Positions 45,206 to 58,209 of a stretch of DNA of 64,000 nucleotides are shown in pieces; positions within the stretch are counted from its first letter, which is position 1, and each line of letters begins with the position of its first letter. Under the pieces are notes generated by a model that worked only from the letters and a program-made list of their open reading frames with translations, ran no database searches and was not told where the DNA came from. The stretch is taken from contig JADIMA010000040.1 in the NCBI GenBank assembly GCA_017694945.1, positions 1 to 64,000 on the forward strand. The letters are read 5' to 3'. Origin of the DNA: Candidatus Merdivivens pullicola (lineage in GTDB: Bacteria; Bacteroidota; Bacteroidia; Bacteroidales; UBA932). The translations under genes and the position numbers were made by a program.

Positions 45206-46114
45206 ATGAAAAATATGATATTCCGGTCTTTTATCCCGGTTTTTGCACTGCTCGTCTTGACCGCTTCGTGCTCTCCTGTCTCTTACCGCTTCGCCTTGGA
45301 ACGGAGCAAGCCTTCTTCTTCGGGTCTCGATTTGTCGGGGAAAAGCATTGCGGCTGTCTATGCCTATCCTTCCTCGCCGGAGGATTCCCTGATGGCAGCC
45401 GAAATCGCCCAGGGCTTTGTCTCGGTTATGGAGGAGGATTATTTCCTGGGTGCGGACGCGATGCCTCTTTACAATATCGCTTATGATTCTTCGGCGGATT
45501 ATGCCGACAAGGATACGCTTGTGGGAATGATCGTTGACAGCGGGGCGGATGTCGTTTTCCTCTTCCATTCGTTTGCCTCGGGCAGTCTTGCTGTCTCTTC
45601 GGCCAATATCGTCGAACTCCCTTTTACAGCGAAACTTTCATTGTATGACTCGATGTCTTCCGAAGATACCGTCAAGGTTTATGATTACAGCGATTCGTTT
45701 TTGTGGAGCGTGCCTGGCGGGATGGAAAAAAAGGATGTTTCCGCGGCGGTTTCGGAAGATCTTCCGAATGCCGCTTTCAAGTACGGGGGAGAGGTAGCCT
45801 CGGTATTCGCTCCCGAATGGTCGGAAGAAAGTTATACGATAATCCTTTATGAAAACGATTCCGAATGGATGAACGCGGCCGAACTTGCAGTGTTTGACAT
45901 GGACTGGGCGGCTGCAATCAGGATATGGATGGAAAAGGCGGATACCGGGGATGTCAGAAAAAGTTCTTCGGCGGCGTACAACTGCGCCCTCGGATGTTAT
46001 GTCCTCGGTGAATACGGGCTCGCCGAAAAATGGCTTGACTACAGCGATTCGCTGTACAGGTTCAGCAGTTCTTCGACTTTAAGAAACAGGATTTCCGCAT
46101 CGAAAGTAAGGTAA
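45206..46114 (+). CDS. DUF6340-like lipoprotein
   Basis: A 302-residue protein from MKNMIFRSFIPVFALLVLTASC, a lipoprotein signal; the track start 16 codons earlier lies inside rimO. After the Cys comes SPVSYRFALERSKPSS, then alternating strands and a C-terminal TPR-like helical segment (AAYNCALGCYVLGEYGLAEKWLDY). This resembles the Bacteroidota DUF6340 family; function unknown. Starts 10 bp after rimO. Confidence 0.7.
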   Translation: MKNMIFRSFIPVFALLVLTASCSPVSYRFALERSKPSSSGLDLSGKSIAAVYAYPSSPEDSLMAAEIAQGFVSVMEEDYFLGADAMPLYNIAYDSSADYADKDTLVGMIVDSGADVVFLFHSFASGSLAVSSANIVELPFTAKLSLYDSMSSEDTVKVYDYSDSFLWSVPGGMEKKDVSAAVSEDLPNAAFKYGGEVASVFAPEWSEESYTIILYENDSEWMNAAELAVFDMDWAAAIRIWMEKADTGDVRKSSSAAYNCALGCYVLGEYGLAEKWLDYSDSLYRFSSSSTLRNRISASKVR

Positions 46115-47002
46115 TCAGAGCGTGTTCAGCGTCTGTTCCTTGATCTTTTCGAGTTCGTCCTTCATGCGTACTACGATTTTCTGTATTTCCGCATGGTTGG
46201 CTTTTGAGCCCATCGTGTTTATTTCACGTCCCATTTCCTGGGCGATGAATGCGAGTTTCTTTCCGGGATTTTCCTCGGCGAAAGTCTCAAGGAAATATTT
46301 GCAGTGCTGGCGCAGGCGTACTTTTTCTTCGTTTATGTCCAGTTTCTCTATATAATATATGAGTTCCTGCTCGAGCCTGTTGCGGTCATAATCCACAGGA
46401 AGGTCTGCAAGTTTTGAGACTATGCGTTCGCGTATCATGGAGATGCGCTCCTGCTCGTGGCTTTCCACTTCATCAATGTAGTTCAGGATGTTTCCGGTTC
46501 TCGTCCTGAAATCCTTTTCAATGGAAATGCCTTCTTCGCAGCGGTATTCGTCAAGGCGGTCGGTGGCCTGCATGATGCATTCAACCAGGACTTTTTTGCC
46601 TTCGTCGTCAAGGTCGGATTTTCTGGATTCCACGACATCCGGCATCTTCAGCAGTGTCTGCAGGAGTATTCCTCCTCCGATGTTTTCCGAAAAGACGGAT
46701 TTCAGGTCGTCTCTTTCGGCGAGTTTCTGCAATTGCGCGAGGTATGCGGCCATTATGTCCCCGTTTATTTCCTTGGCTTCTGTTTCGGCGGACTGTTCGG
46801 CGGTCACGAACAAATCGATGTTGCCCCGGTACAGTTTTCCGGATATGAGGGAGCGTATTTCCGTTTCCTTGTCTTTCGGGATTATCTGGGATTTAAGGCT
46901 GATGTCCGCGCTTTTCCCGTTCACGCTTCTAATCTCCGCCGTGAATTTCTGTCCGTTGATTGTACATTCGGATTTTCCGTATCCGGTCATCGATTTTATC
47001 AT
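46115..47002 (-). CDS. YicC-family endoribonuclease
   Basis: A 295-residue protein. The N-terminus MIKSMTGYGKSE and the C-terminus EMGREINTMGSKANHAEIQ, with VVRMKDELEKIKEQTLN, are the two conserved blocks of YicC. Members have been linked to stationary-phase growth and to RNA turnover. It converges exactly (no gap) with the DUF6340 gene and is divergent from glnS. Confidence 0.94.
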   Translation of the reverse strand: MIKSMTGYGKSECTINGQKFTAEIRSVNGKSADISLKSQIIPKDKETEIRSLISGKLYRGNIDLFVTAEQSAETEAKEINGDIMAAYLAQLQKLAERDDLKSVFSENIGGGILLQTLLKMPDVVESRKSDLDDEGKKVLVECIMQATDRLDEYRCEEGISIEKDFRTRTGNILNYIDEVESHEQERISMIRERIVSKLADLPVDYDRNRLEQELIYYIEKLDINEEKVRLRQHCKYFLETFAEENPGKKLAFIAQEMGREINTMGSKANHAEIQKIVVRMKDELEKIKEQTLNTL

Positions 47003-47024
47003 AGTCCAAGTTTTTAAAAACGCA

Positions 47025-47052
47025 CAAAATTAAGAAACAATCGCTATATTTG
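47025..47052. promoter_or_regulatory. Divergent promoter boxes for yicC and glnS
   Basis: TAATTTTG on the minus strand (47025-47032) for yicC and TATATTTG on the plus strand (47045-47052) for glnS. The glnS box places transcription start near 47058, which excludes the upstream ATG at 47054 offered by the ORF track. Confidence 0.5.
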
Positions 47053-47077
47053 CATGTTTTTTATAAAATATTCGATT

Positions 47078-48763
47078 ATGACTGCTGAAACTGCCGACAG
47101 GAGTGCGAACGATCCCCGCAACCTGAATTTCATTGAAGAAATCATTGAAAACGACCTTGCTTCCGGAAAATACAAGGAAATAGTTACGAGGTTCCCTCCG
47201 GAGCCGAACGGCTATCTGCATATCGGGCATGCCAAGAGCATCTGCCTGAATTTCGGTCTTGCAAAGAAGTACGGCGGTCATACCAATCTGCGCTTCGACG
47301 ATACCAATCCCGTCAAGGAGGATACGGAATATGTCGATTCTATCAAGGAAGACATAAAGTGGCTGGGTTTCGACTGGGCCGGAGAGTACTATGCTTCGGA
47401 TTATTTCGAACAGTTGTACCAGTGGGCGGAGGAACTTATAAAGAAAGGACTCGCCTATGTCGATGACCAGTCCCAGGAAGAAATCCGTATCGGCAGGGGC
47501 ACTGTCAGCACTCCCGGTATCGAAAGTCCGTACAGGAACCGTTCCGTGGAAGAGAACCTGCGCCTTTTCAGGGAGATGCGTGAAGGAAAATATGCCGACG
47601 GAGAAAAGGTGTTGCGTGCAAAAATAGATATGGCGCACCCTAATATGTTGTTCCGCGATCCGCTGATGTACAGGATTATCCATGCTTCGCACCACCGTAC
47701 CGGCGACAAATGGTGCATATATCCCATGTATGATTACGCCCACGGACAGTGCGATTCGATAGAGAACATAACCCATTCGATATGTACGTTGGAGTTTGAT
47801 GTCCACAGGCCGTTGTACGACTGGTTCATCGAGAAACTGGGCATCTTTCCGTCGCATCAGTACGAATTTGCACGTCTGAACCTTACATATACTGTCATGA
47901 GCAAGCGCAAGTTGCTTGAACTCGTCAGGAACGGCTACGTGAGCGGATGGGACGATCCGCGCATGCCGACCATCTGCGGTATCCGCCGTCGCGGTTATAC
48001 CCCTGAAAGCATCAGGATGTTCGCGGACAAGGTCGGTGTGGCCAAAAGGGAGAATATCATAGATCTTCAATTAATGGAGTGGTGCGTAAGGCAGGATCTT
48101 AACGAACGTTCCAACCGTTACATGGCGGTGCTCGATCCTGTCAGGCTGGTTCTTACGGACTGGGAAGAAGGACGGGTCGAGTGGTTTGACGCCCCTTTGA
48201 ATCCGGCCGCTCCGGAAGGCCCGTCGCGCCGGGTTCCGTTTACGGGACAACTCTATATCGACAGGGATGATTTCATGGAGGAGCCTCCGAAGAAATATTT
48301 CCGTCTCCGCCCTGGCGGGGAGGTGCGGCTGAAATATGCCTACATCGTCAAATGCGAGGAAGTCGTAAAGGACGACCGGGGCAATATAGTCGAACTCAGA
48401 TGTACGCATGATCCGGCATCCAGGCCGGGTGGAGGCGAATGGCGTAAAGTGAAAGGAACCATTCACTGGGTGTCAATACCTCATGCAGTTACTGTGGAGG
48501 CCCGTATTTATGACAGACTCTTCACTGAAGAACAGATGGGGCAGATTCCTGAAGGAAAGGATTACAAGGATTACCTCAACCCGGATTCGCTCAAGGTACA
48601 GGATGCTTATGCCGAGCCGGCGTTGCTTGAGGACAATTCCGGCATAGCCGTACAGTTCGAACGACTCGGGTATTTTTTCAAGGATCCCGATTCCACTCCT
48701 GAAAGGGCGGTGTTCAACAAGACTACTTCCCTGAAAGATTCGTTCAAGGTGTTCAACGATTAA
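47078..48763 (+). CDS. glnS: Glutaminyl-tRNA synthetase
   Basis: A 561-residue class I synthetase. HIGH motif PPEPNGYLHIGHAKS and KMSKS-like VMSKRKLLELV are present, with GlnRS-specific RFDDTNPVKED and YDYAHGQCDSIENITHS. The C-terminal beta-barrels bind the anticodon (about 340-555). Presence of GlnRS means this organism charges tRNA-Gln directly rather than only through the Glu amidation route. Start chosen by the promoter position. Confidence 0.97.
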   Translation: MTAETADRSANDPRNLNFIEEIIENDLASGKYKEIVTRFPPEPNGYLHIGHAKSICLNFGLAKKYGGHTNLRFDDTNPVKEDTEYVDSIKEDIKWLGFDWAGEYYASDYFEQLYQWAEELIKKGLAYVDDQSQEEIRIGRGTVSTPGIESPYRNRSVEENLRLFREMREGKYADGEKVLRAKIDMAHPNMLFRDPLMYRIIHASHHRTGDKWCIYPMYDYAHGQCDSIENITHSICTLEFDVHRPLYDWFIEKLGIFPSHQYEFARLNLTYTVMSKRKLLELVRNGYVSGWDDPRMPTICGIRRRGYTPESIRMFADKVGVAKRENIIDLQLMEWCVRQDLNERSNRYMAVLDPVRLVLTDWEEGRVEWFDAPLNPAAPEGPSRRVPFTGQLYIDRDDFMEEPPKKYFRLRPGGEVRLKYAYIVKCEEVVKDDRGNIVELRCTHDPASRPGGGEWRKVKGTIHWVSIPHAVTVEARIYDRLFTEEQMGQIPEGKDYKDYLNPDSLKVQDAYAEPALLEDNSGIAVQFERLGYFFKDPDSTPERAVFNKTTSLKDSFKVFND

Positions 48764-49397
48764 GAAATTCCCTGCAATAGTCTGCTATCCCGCATTCGGA
48801 ACATTTCGGTTTGCGGGCGGTGCAGACATAGCGTCCGTGCAGGATGAGCCAGTGATGGGCATCGGCGCGGATGGCTTCAGGAAAGCCGGCGGTCAGGTCG
48901 TTTTCTACCTCTTCCACGTTTTTGCCGTCGGAAAGTCCTATCCGGCGCGCTACCCGGAATACATGGGTGTCAACGGCTATTACAGGTTTATGGTAAATGA
49001 TGGAGGCCACTACGTTGGCGGTCTTGCGTCCTACTCCTGGAAGTTGCTGCATCGTCTCTACATCATCAGGAATGACTCCCCCGAAACGCCCGGTGAGCAT
49101 TTCTGCCATGCCTATGAGGTGGCGTGCCTTGTTGTTGGGAAAGGATATTGAACTTATCAGTTGCAGTACTTCATCGAAATCCGCCGAGGCAAGTGAGGCG
49201 GCATCCGGAAATCTTTTGAAAAACGCGGGTGTCACCATGTTTACGCGTTTGTCCGTGCATTGGGCGGAAAGAATTACCGCTACAAGGAGTTCGTATCCGC
49301 TTTTATAGTCAAGTTCGGACTTGGCATCCGGCATGTTTTCGCGAAACCATCGCGTGATTCCTTCATATCTTTCTTTGCGCTCCGTTTCTGCTGTCAT
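48753..49397 (-). CDS. nth: Endonuclease III
   Basis: A 214-residue DNA glycosylase/AP lyase. The helix-hairpin-helix LPGVGRKTANVVAS is followed by the catalytic Asp in AVDTHVFRVARR; the catalytic Lys is in LSAQCTDKRVN. The 4Fe-4S loop is C-x6-C-x2-C-x5-C (CTARKPKCSECGIADYC). It removes oxidised pyrimidines. Convergent overlap of 11 bp with glnS and a 4-bp overlap with the upstream ABC ATPase. Confidence 0.96.
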   Translation of the reverse strand: MTAETERKERYEGITRWFRENMPDAKSELDYKSGYELLVAVILSAQCTDKRVNMVTPAFFKRFPDAASLASADFDEVLQLISSISFPNNKARHLIGMAEMLTGRFGGVIPDDVETMQQLPGVGRKTANVVASIIYHKPVIAVDTHVFRVARRIGLSDGKNVEEVENDLTAGFPEAIRADAHHWLILHGRYVCTARKPKCSECGIADYCREFLNR

Positions 49398-50107
49398 AGT
49401 ATTTCAAAATCTATTTCGCGACTGGATTCGAGTTCGTGGCAACTTTCGTTTTCGCATATCATCATCTTTGCCGGAAAGTCGTCGCACAGATATCTGTTGT
49501 GTGTTACGAGAAGTACTGCCGTGTCGAGGTCTTCATTGAGTTTTCTCAGCAGCAGCATGATGCCGTTGGCGGTTTCACTGTCCAGGTTGGCTGTGGGCTC
49601 GTCGGCGAGTATTATTTCAGGATTGTTGAGGATGGCGCGTGCGATGCAGACCCTTTGCTGTTCCCCTCCGGAGAGTTGGTGAGGCATCTTGTGCATCTTG
49701 CTGGACATGCCTACCGCGTCGAGGACTTCGGCAATCCGCCTTTCCTTTTTTCTCCTGTCCTTCCAGCCCGTGGCTTCCAGGACGAAAAGCAGGTTTTCCT
49801 CGACGTTGCGATCCATGAGAAGTTGGAAATCCTGGAAAACCACTCCCATTTTCCTTCTGAGCATCGGAATTTCTTTCTGGCTGATTTTGCGCAGGTCGAA
49901 TCCGAGTACTGTGGCCCTGCCTTTATTGACGGGGTTGTCGGCTATGATGGTTTTGATGATGGAAGTTTTCCCGCTTCCGACTTTCCCGAGGAGATAAAGA
50001 AATTCACCCGGGCGGATGTCGAGGTTGAGGTCGTGTATTACTGTCATGCCTCCGTTGGATATGTCCGCGTGGGCGAAACTTATTATAGGTTCTCTGATTT
50101 CTGCCAT
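49394..50107 (-). CDS. ftsE: FtsE-type ABC transporter ATPase
   Basis: A 237-residue ATPase. Walker A LGKVGSGKTSI, Q-loop FQDFQLL, signature LSGGEQQRVCIA, Walker B ILADEPTANLD, and H-loop VTHNRYL. Length and the pattern RRKMGVVFQDFQLLMDRNVEENL fit FtsE, which with FtsX couples ATP hydrolysis to cell-wall hydrolase activation at the septum. No ftsX is adjacent, so assignment rests on sequence type; LolD-like ATPases are the alternative. Confidence 0.8.
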   Translation of the reverse strand: MAEIREPIISFAHADISNGGMTVIHDLNLDIRPGEFLYLLGKVGSGKTSIIKTIIADNPVNKGRATVLGFDLRKISQKEIPMLRRKMGVVFQDFQLLMDRNVEENLLFVLEATGWKDRRKKERRIAEVLDAVGMSSKMHKMPHQLSGGEQQRVCIARAILNNPEIILADEPTANLDSETANGIMLLLRKLNEDLDTAVLLVTHNRYLCDDFPAKMMICENESCHELESSREIDFEIL

Positions 50108-50156
50108 AAAAATCCTGAAAGTGTTTTTGCTGCTGACAAATGTAGTAATATTTTTC

Positions 50157-50164
50157 TATTTTTG
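50157..50164 (+). promoter_or_regulatory. -7 promoter box of the large TPR gene
   Basis: TATTTTTG, 23 nt before the chosen start at 50187. It lies inside the longer ORF given by the track and argues against that upstream start. Confidence 0.45.
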
Positions 50165-50186
50165 TCATTTGGAATATAATGGTTTT

Positions 50187-53100
50187 ATGGACAATCGTGT
50201 TGTAAGATGGATTTTCACTGCCGTCCTGTCGCTGGCGGCCATGTCTTCAGTCCAGTATGCGTATGCCGGAACTCCGGACGGAAGGCAGTACCGCAGGGCG
50301 GTCAAATTATATGAAAAAGGCGCGTATGCCGCTGCAAGGGCCGAATTCGGGGATTTGTTGAAGGAATGTCCCGGAAACGAAGATCTTGCGGCTTACCATG
50401 CACTCAGTTCGGTGAGGGCCGGGGGAGATGCCGCCATCCAGGATGCCGAGGCCTTTTTTGAGGCGTTTCCGGCTTCAAAGTCCGTGCATCTGGTCAATTA
50501 CCATATTGCCTGCAATTATTTTGACGAAAGGGATTATGTTTCGTGCATGAAGGTTCTTGAAAGACTTGATTGCGGCAAATTGCCGGAGAAGGACAGGCCC
50601 GGATGCGGCTTCAGGCTTGCATATTCATATATGATGGAGGAATATTATGCCGAATCTTCGTCCCTGTTTCTTGAACTGGCCGCGCTTGGCAGGAAGAAAC
50701 TCGGAAGCCTGTACGCTCCTGTATATTATTCAGCCGGCTATCTGTTGTACAGGGACGGGAAATTCTCGGAGGCGATGCCTTATTTTGAAGCCGGCATGTC
50801 TGATTTGCGTTTCCGTGAACTTTCCATGTTTTATCTCATGGAATGCAACTACATGCTGAAGGATTACGGGAAAGTCGTGGAGATAGGGAGAGGGAATTTT
50901 TCATCTTTGCAAGGCAGTTATAAGAAAAACGCTGCAAGAATGCTGTCTGAGGCATACATGCTGTTGGGAAAAAAACGCGAGGCCGGTGAATTTTATGAAA
51001 AATTTTCCGAAGCGGAGGAAGGATTCGCAAGGGAGGATTATTATTTTGCCGGAATGGTGGCGTACAGTCTCGGAAAATATTCCGACGCCGTGTCGGATTT
51101 TTCAAAAGTGGTGGACGTAAAGGATTCCATAACCCAGTCGGCATATTATTACCAAGGATATTCCCATATCCAGACCGGAAACAAACTTGCGGCTCTCGCT
51201 TCCTTGAAAGAGGCAGCGGCCATGGACTATGACGCCGGAATGAAAGAAGATGCCATGTTCAATTATGCGAAACTTGTTTTTGATGTGAACGAGGACTTGT
51301 CGGGTTTTTCGGACTATCTTGCGCAGTATGGTTCTTCGACAAGGTCTGACGAAGTGTATTCGTACATAGCATCCGCATATTCCGCCGAGGGGGACTATGC
51401 TTCGGCCATTGACGCCTATATGAAAATAGGCAAGTTGTCTTATTCGGCCAGGGAGGATTTCCGCCGCGCCCTTTTCATGCGTTCGATGCAGTTGATTTCA
51501 TCGGGTTCATATAGCCGTACCATCCCGCTTCTCAAGCGCATTACGGCATTGCACGGAGGAGACAGGATGGCCTTTCTCGCGGATTACTGGCTGGCCGAGG
51601 CATATTACAGGAACGACGAGTTTGAAAAGGCCATTGAAATCAATTCGGCCTTGAAGGCCGATGCGGCAAATGCTTCTGTTCCTGAATACGGAATGCTCGA
51701 TTACAATCTCGGATACGATTATTTCAAACTCGGCGATTACGGATCGTCAGAAAAATATTTCCGGCGTTTCCTTTCTTCGTCTCCGTCTTCCGGCAGGAGA
51801 GAGGCGATGATGAGGCTTGCCGACTGCCTGTTTATGCAGGGGAAATATCCTGAGGCGGCCGGGCTGTATGAAGACTGTTCGGATTCGTTTTATGACAGGT
51901 CGGACATCTATCCTCTGTATCAGGCTGCCCTGGCTTACGGGCTTGTCCCGATGGAAGCCAAGAAGATAGCCATGCTTGAAAGGGCCAGGGAGTTCTCTCC
52001 CGATGTGAAATACTATGATTATGCGATGTTCGAACTCGGGCGTTCGTATATTAAGATCGACGACGATGTCCGCGCGGAAGAAGTTTTCCTGAATCTCAAG
52101 GACAATTCAAAAGACAGTGCGGTCATAGCGGTTTCATGTATTGAGCTGGGTTCTTTATACAGGAACAGGCTTGAATACGACAGGGCCTTGAAATATTACA
52201 AGGAAGTCGTTTCGCAAATGCCTTCTTCCATATATTGCCAGGACGCCCTTGCCGCAATAGAGGCCATATATACGGCATCCGGTAATCCGCAGGCCTATCT
52301 TGCCTACATAGACAGTATAGGGAAATCCTATCTTAAGTCCGAGGATGAAAAGGAGGACATGATTTTCAATGCTGCCGAGCAGCAGTTCCTTAAAAACGAT
52401 TATCAGGCGGCCATTCTGGCTCTTGAAGCATATCTGGAAAAATATCCGTCCGCGTCAAAACGTTCACAGGCCTATTTTTATATTGCCGAATCGCAGAAGG
52501 CGCTTGGACGGTATGAAAAGGCTGTGAATGCTTATTATAAAGTTATGGAGATAGGAGAGGGCGCCTTTGCCGAATCGGCGATTCTGAATTATGCGGAACT
52601 GTCATACAAACTCGAACGTTACATGCAGGCCTACGAAGGCTATACGACCCTTGCCGGCATGGCTTTGCTTGACAACAACAGGTATGTCGGACTGCTGGGC
52701 ATCATGAGATCCGAATACAAGATGAAGGAGTACGCCGCTGCCATCGAAGCGGCGGACAGTCTCGAAGCCTCGCCGTTCTGTGATGAAAATGCCTTGAGGG
52801 AACTCAGGTATGTGAAGGCGAAGAGTTATATAGCCTTGTCGGACAGGGAACAGGCTGCCTCCCTTCTTGCGGTTCTGGCGGAAGAGCCGGCGACGCCAGA
52901 AGGAGCAGAAGCCAATTACCTGATTATACAGGAGACGTACGATTCCGGACGATTCGAGGATGTGGAAAACCTGGTGTATGATTTTTCAGCTTCTGCTTCT
53001 CCGCAGACATATTTTCTGGCAAAGGCTTTTATCGTCCTGGGGGATTCATTCGCCGAACGTGACGAATGGGAACAGGCCAAGGCCACTTTTGAAAGCATCC

Positions 53101-53189
53101 TGCAGAATTACGCTTCCCCTGAGGAAGGCGACGATATAGTGCCGCAGGTGAAGATGAGGCTTGAAAAAATGGCTGAAATGGGATTGTGA
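50187..53189 (+). CDS. Large exported tetratricopeptide-repeat protein (1,000 residues)
   Basis: Chosen start MDNRVVRWIFTAVLSLAAMSSVQYAYA gives a signal peptide. The track start at 50016 lies inside the divergent ftsE gene. TPR-like helices run almost without break from residue 28 to the end, for example YRRAVKLYEKGAYAAARAEF, YFAGMVAYSLGKYSDAVSDF, and AYFYIAESQKALGRYEKAVN. It resembles the long periplasmic or outer-membrane TPR proteins of Bacteroidota. The stop overlaps the ORF of the outer-membrane barrel protein and the real start of that gene follows after 17 bp, so the two form an operon and probably a complex. Confidence 0.85.
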   Translation: MDNRVVRWIFTAVLSLAAMSSVQYAYAGTPDGRQYRRAVKLYEKGAYAAARAEFGDLLKECPGNEDLAAYHALSSVRAGGDAAIQDAEAFFEAFPASKSVHLVNYHIACNYFDERDYVSCMKVLERLDCGKLPEKDRPGCGFRLAYSYMMEEYYAESSSLFLELAALGRKKLGSLYAPVYYSAGYLLYRDGKFSEAMPYFEAGMSDLRFRELSMFYLMECNYMLKDYGKVVEIGRGNFSSLQGSYKKNAARMLSEAYMLLGKKREAGEFYEKFSEAEEGFAREDYYFAGMVAYSLGKYSDAVSDFSKVVDVKDSITQSAYYYQGYSHIQTGNKLAALASLKEAAAMDYDAGMKEDAMFNYAKLVFDVNEDLSGFSDYLAQYGSSTRSDEVYSYIASAYSAEGDYASAIDAYMKIGKLSYSAREDFRRALFMRSMQLISSGSYSRTIPLLKRITALHGGDRMAFLADYWLAEAYYRNDEFEKAIEINSALKADAANASVPEYGMLDYNLGYDYFKLGDYGSSEKYFRRFLSSSPSSGRREAMMRLADCLFMQGKYPEAAGLYEDCSDSFYDRSDIYPLYQAALAYGLVPMEAKKIAMLERAREFSPDVKYYDYAMFELGRSYIKIDDDVRAEEVFLNLKDNSKDSAVIAVSCIELGSLYRNRLEYDRALKYYKEVVSQMPSSIYCQDALAAIEAIYTASGNPQAYLAYIDSIGKSYLKSEDEKEDMIFNAAEQQFLKNDYQAAILALEAYLEKYPSASKRSQAYFYIAESQKALGRYEKAVNAYYKVMEIGEGAFAESAILNYAELSYKLERYMQAYEGYTTLAGMALLDNNRYVGLLGIMRSEYKMKEYAAAIEAADSLEASPFCDENALRELRYVKAKSYIALSDREQAASLLAVLAEEPATPEGAEANYLIIQETYDSGRFEDVENLVYDFSASASPQTYFLAKAFIVLGDSFAERDEWEQAKATFESILQNYASPEEGDDIVPQVKMRLEKMAEMGL

Positions 53190-53206
53190 TTATTAAATGG
53201 TTGATT

Positions 53207-56912
<3,706 letters not shown>

Positions 56913-56946
56913 TCGATAGATTATTAATCCTTAATATTGTTGTATT

Positions 56947-58209
56947 ATGACAGATATTTTCGATAGGATCGAGAAGGACTCGGGAGGGCCTCTCGGACAA
57001 TATAGGAAAAAAGCCTTCGGCTATTTCATGTATCCGAAACTTGAGGGGGAAATCGGCCCCCACATGCGTTTCAACGGCAAAGAAGTCCTTTGCTGGAGTC
57101 TTAACAACTATCTCGGTCTTGCCAATCACCCGGCTATCCGCAAGATAGACGGCGAGGCGGCTGTCAGATGGGGGCTTGCATACCCGATGGGAAGCCGCAT
57201 GATGAGCGGACAAACCTCCCTTCATGAACGGATGGAACGCGAACTTGCTGACTTTGAAAAGAAAGAAGATGCTTTCCTTTTCAATTTCGGTTACCAGGGA
57301 ATCATTTCCACAATCGACGCGCTCTGTACGAGGCACGATGTAATCGTATATGATTCGGAAGCGCATGCATGTCTTATAGACGGCTGCCGTCTCCATCAGG
57401 GCAAAAGAATGGTTTATCCGCATAATGACATAGAAAAATGCGAAAAGACCATACAGCGCGCCCTCAAGGTATGTGAAGAGACCGGCGGAGGCGTTCTGCT
57501 GATTACCGAAGGTGTCTATGGAATGACCGGCGCCCTCGGGATTCTCGACCAGATTGTCGCCTTGAAGAAAAAATACAAGTTCCGCATTCTCATCGACGAC
57601 GCCCACGGCTTCGGCGTAATGGGTGAACACGGGCGCGGTACATCGGAACATTTCGGCTGCATGGACGGCATAGACCTCTATATAGGCGCCTTTGCAAAAT
57701 CAATGGCAATCATCGGCGGTTTCGTGGCCGGCCCTCATTCGATTATAGATTATTTAAGGTATAATCTCCGTTCACAGATTTATGCTAAATCTCTCCCTAT
57801 GCCTATAGTTGAAGGATGCCTCAAGCGTCTGGAAATCATAAGGGGGCCTGAAGGGGACGAACTCCGCAGCAAACTGTGGACTGTTACCAGGGCGCTTCAG
57901 GACGGTTTCAGGAACCTCGGGTTCGATATCGGTCTTGCACAGGCATGCGTGACTCCGGTATTCATACACGGAACCATCCCGCAGGCGACCAACATAGTGG
58001 TTGACCTCAGGGAAAATTACGGAATATTCTGTTCGGTGGTCACTTATCCGGTGATACCGAAGGGTCTTCTGATGTTCAGGATCATACCTACTGCCGTACA
58101 TACCCTGGAAGATGTTGACCGTACGCTCAAGGCTTTCTCAGAAGTAAGGGAGAAACTGGCCAAAGGGTTTTACGATGCCGACGATATCCAGGACAGAGCG
58201 ATACAATAA
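56947..58209 (+). CDS. Serine palmitoyltransferase (alpha-oxoamine synthase family)
   Basis: A 420-residue PLP enzyme. Conserved features: SLNNYLGLANHP, GSRMMSGQTSLHERMERELA, the PLP-contact DDAHGFGVMGEHGRGTSEHF, and the Schiff-base Lys in GAFAKSMAIIGGF. Among AOS-family enzymes, the SRMMSG and RGTSEHF forms are those of bacterial serine palmitoyltransferases (Bacteroides, Porphyromonas) rather than KBL or BioF. It condenses serine with an acyl-CoA to 3-ketosphinganine, the first step of Bacteroidota sphingolipids. The next gene is a short-chain reductase overlapping by one base (TAATG), which fits the following step. A KBL-type enzyme is the main alternative. Confidence 0.85.
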   Translation: MTDIFDRIEKDSGGPLGQYRKKAFGYFMYPKLEGEIGPHMRFNGKEVLCWSLNNYLGLANHPAIRKIDGEAAVRWGLAYPMGSRMMSGQTSLHERMERELADFEKKEDAFLFNFGYQGIISTIDALCTRHDVIVYDSEAHACLIDGCRLHQGKRMVYPHNDIEKCEKTIQRALKVCEETGGGVLLITEGVYGMTGALGILDQIVALKKKYKFRILIDDAHGFGVMGEHGRGTSEHFGCMDGIDLYIGAFAKSMAIIGGFVAGPHSIIDYLRYNLRSQIYAKSLPMPIVEGCLKRLEIIRGPEGDELRSKLWTVTRALQDGFRNLGFDIGLAQACVTPVFIHGTIPQATNIVVDLRENYGIFCSVVTYPVIPKGLLMFRIIPTAVHTLEDVDRTLKAFSEVREKLAKGFYDADDIQDRAIQ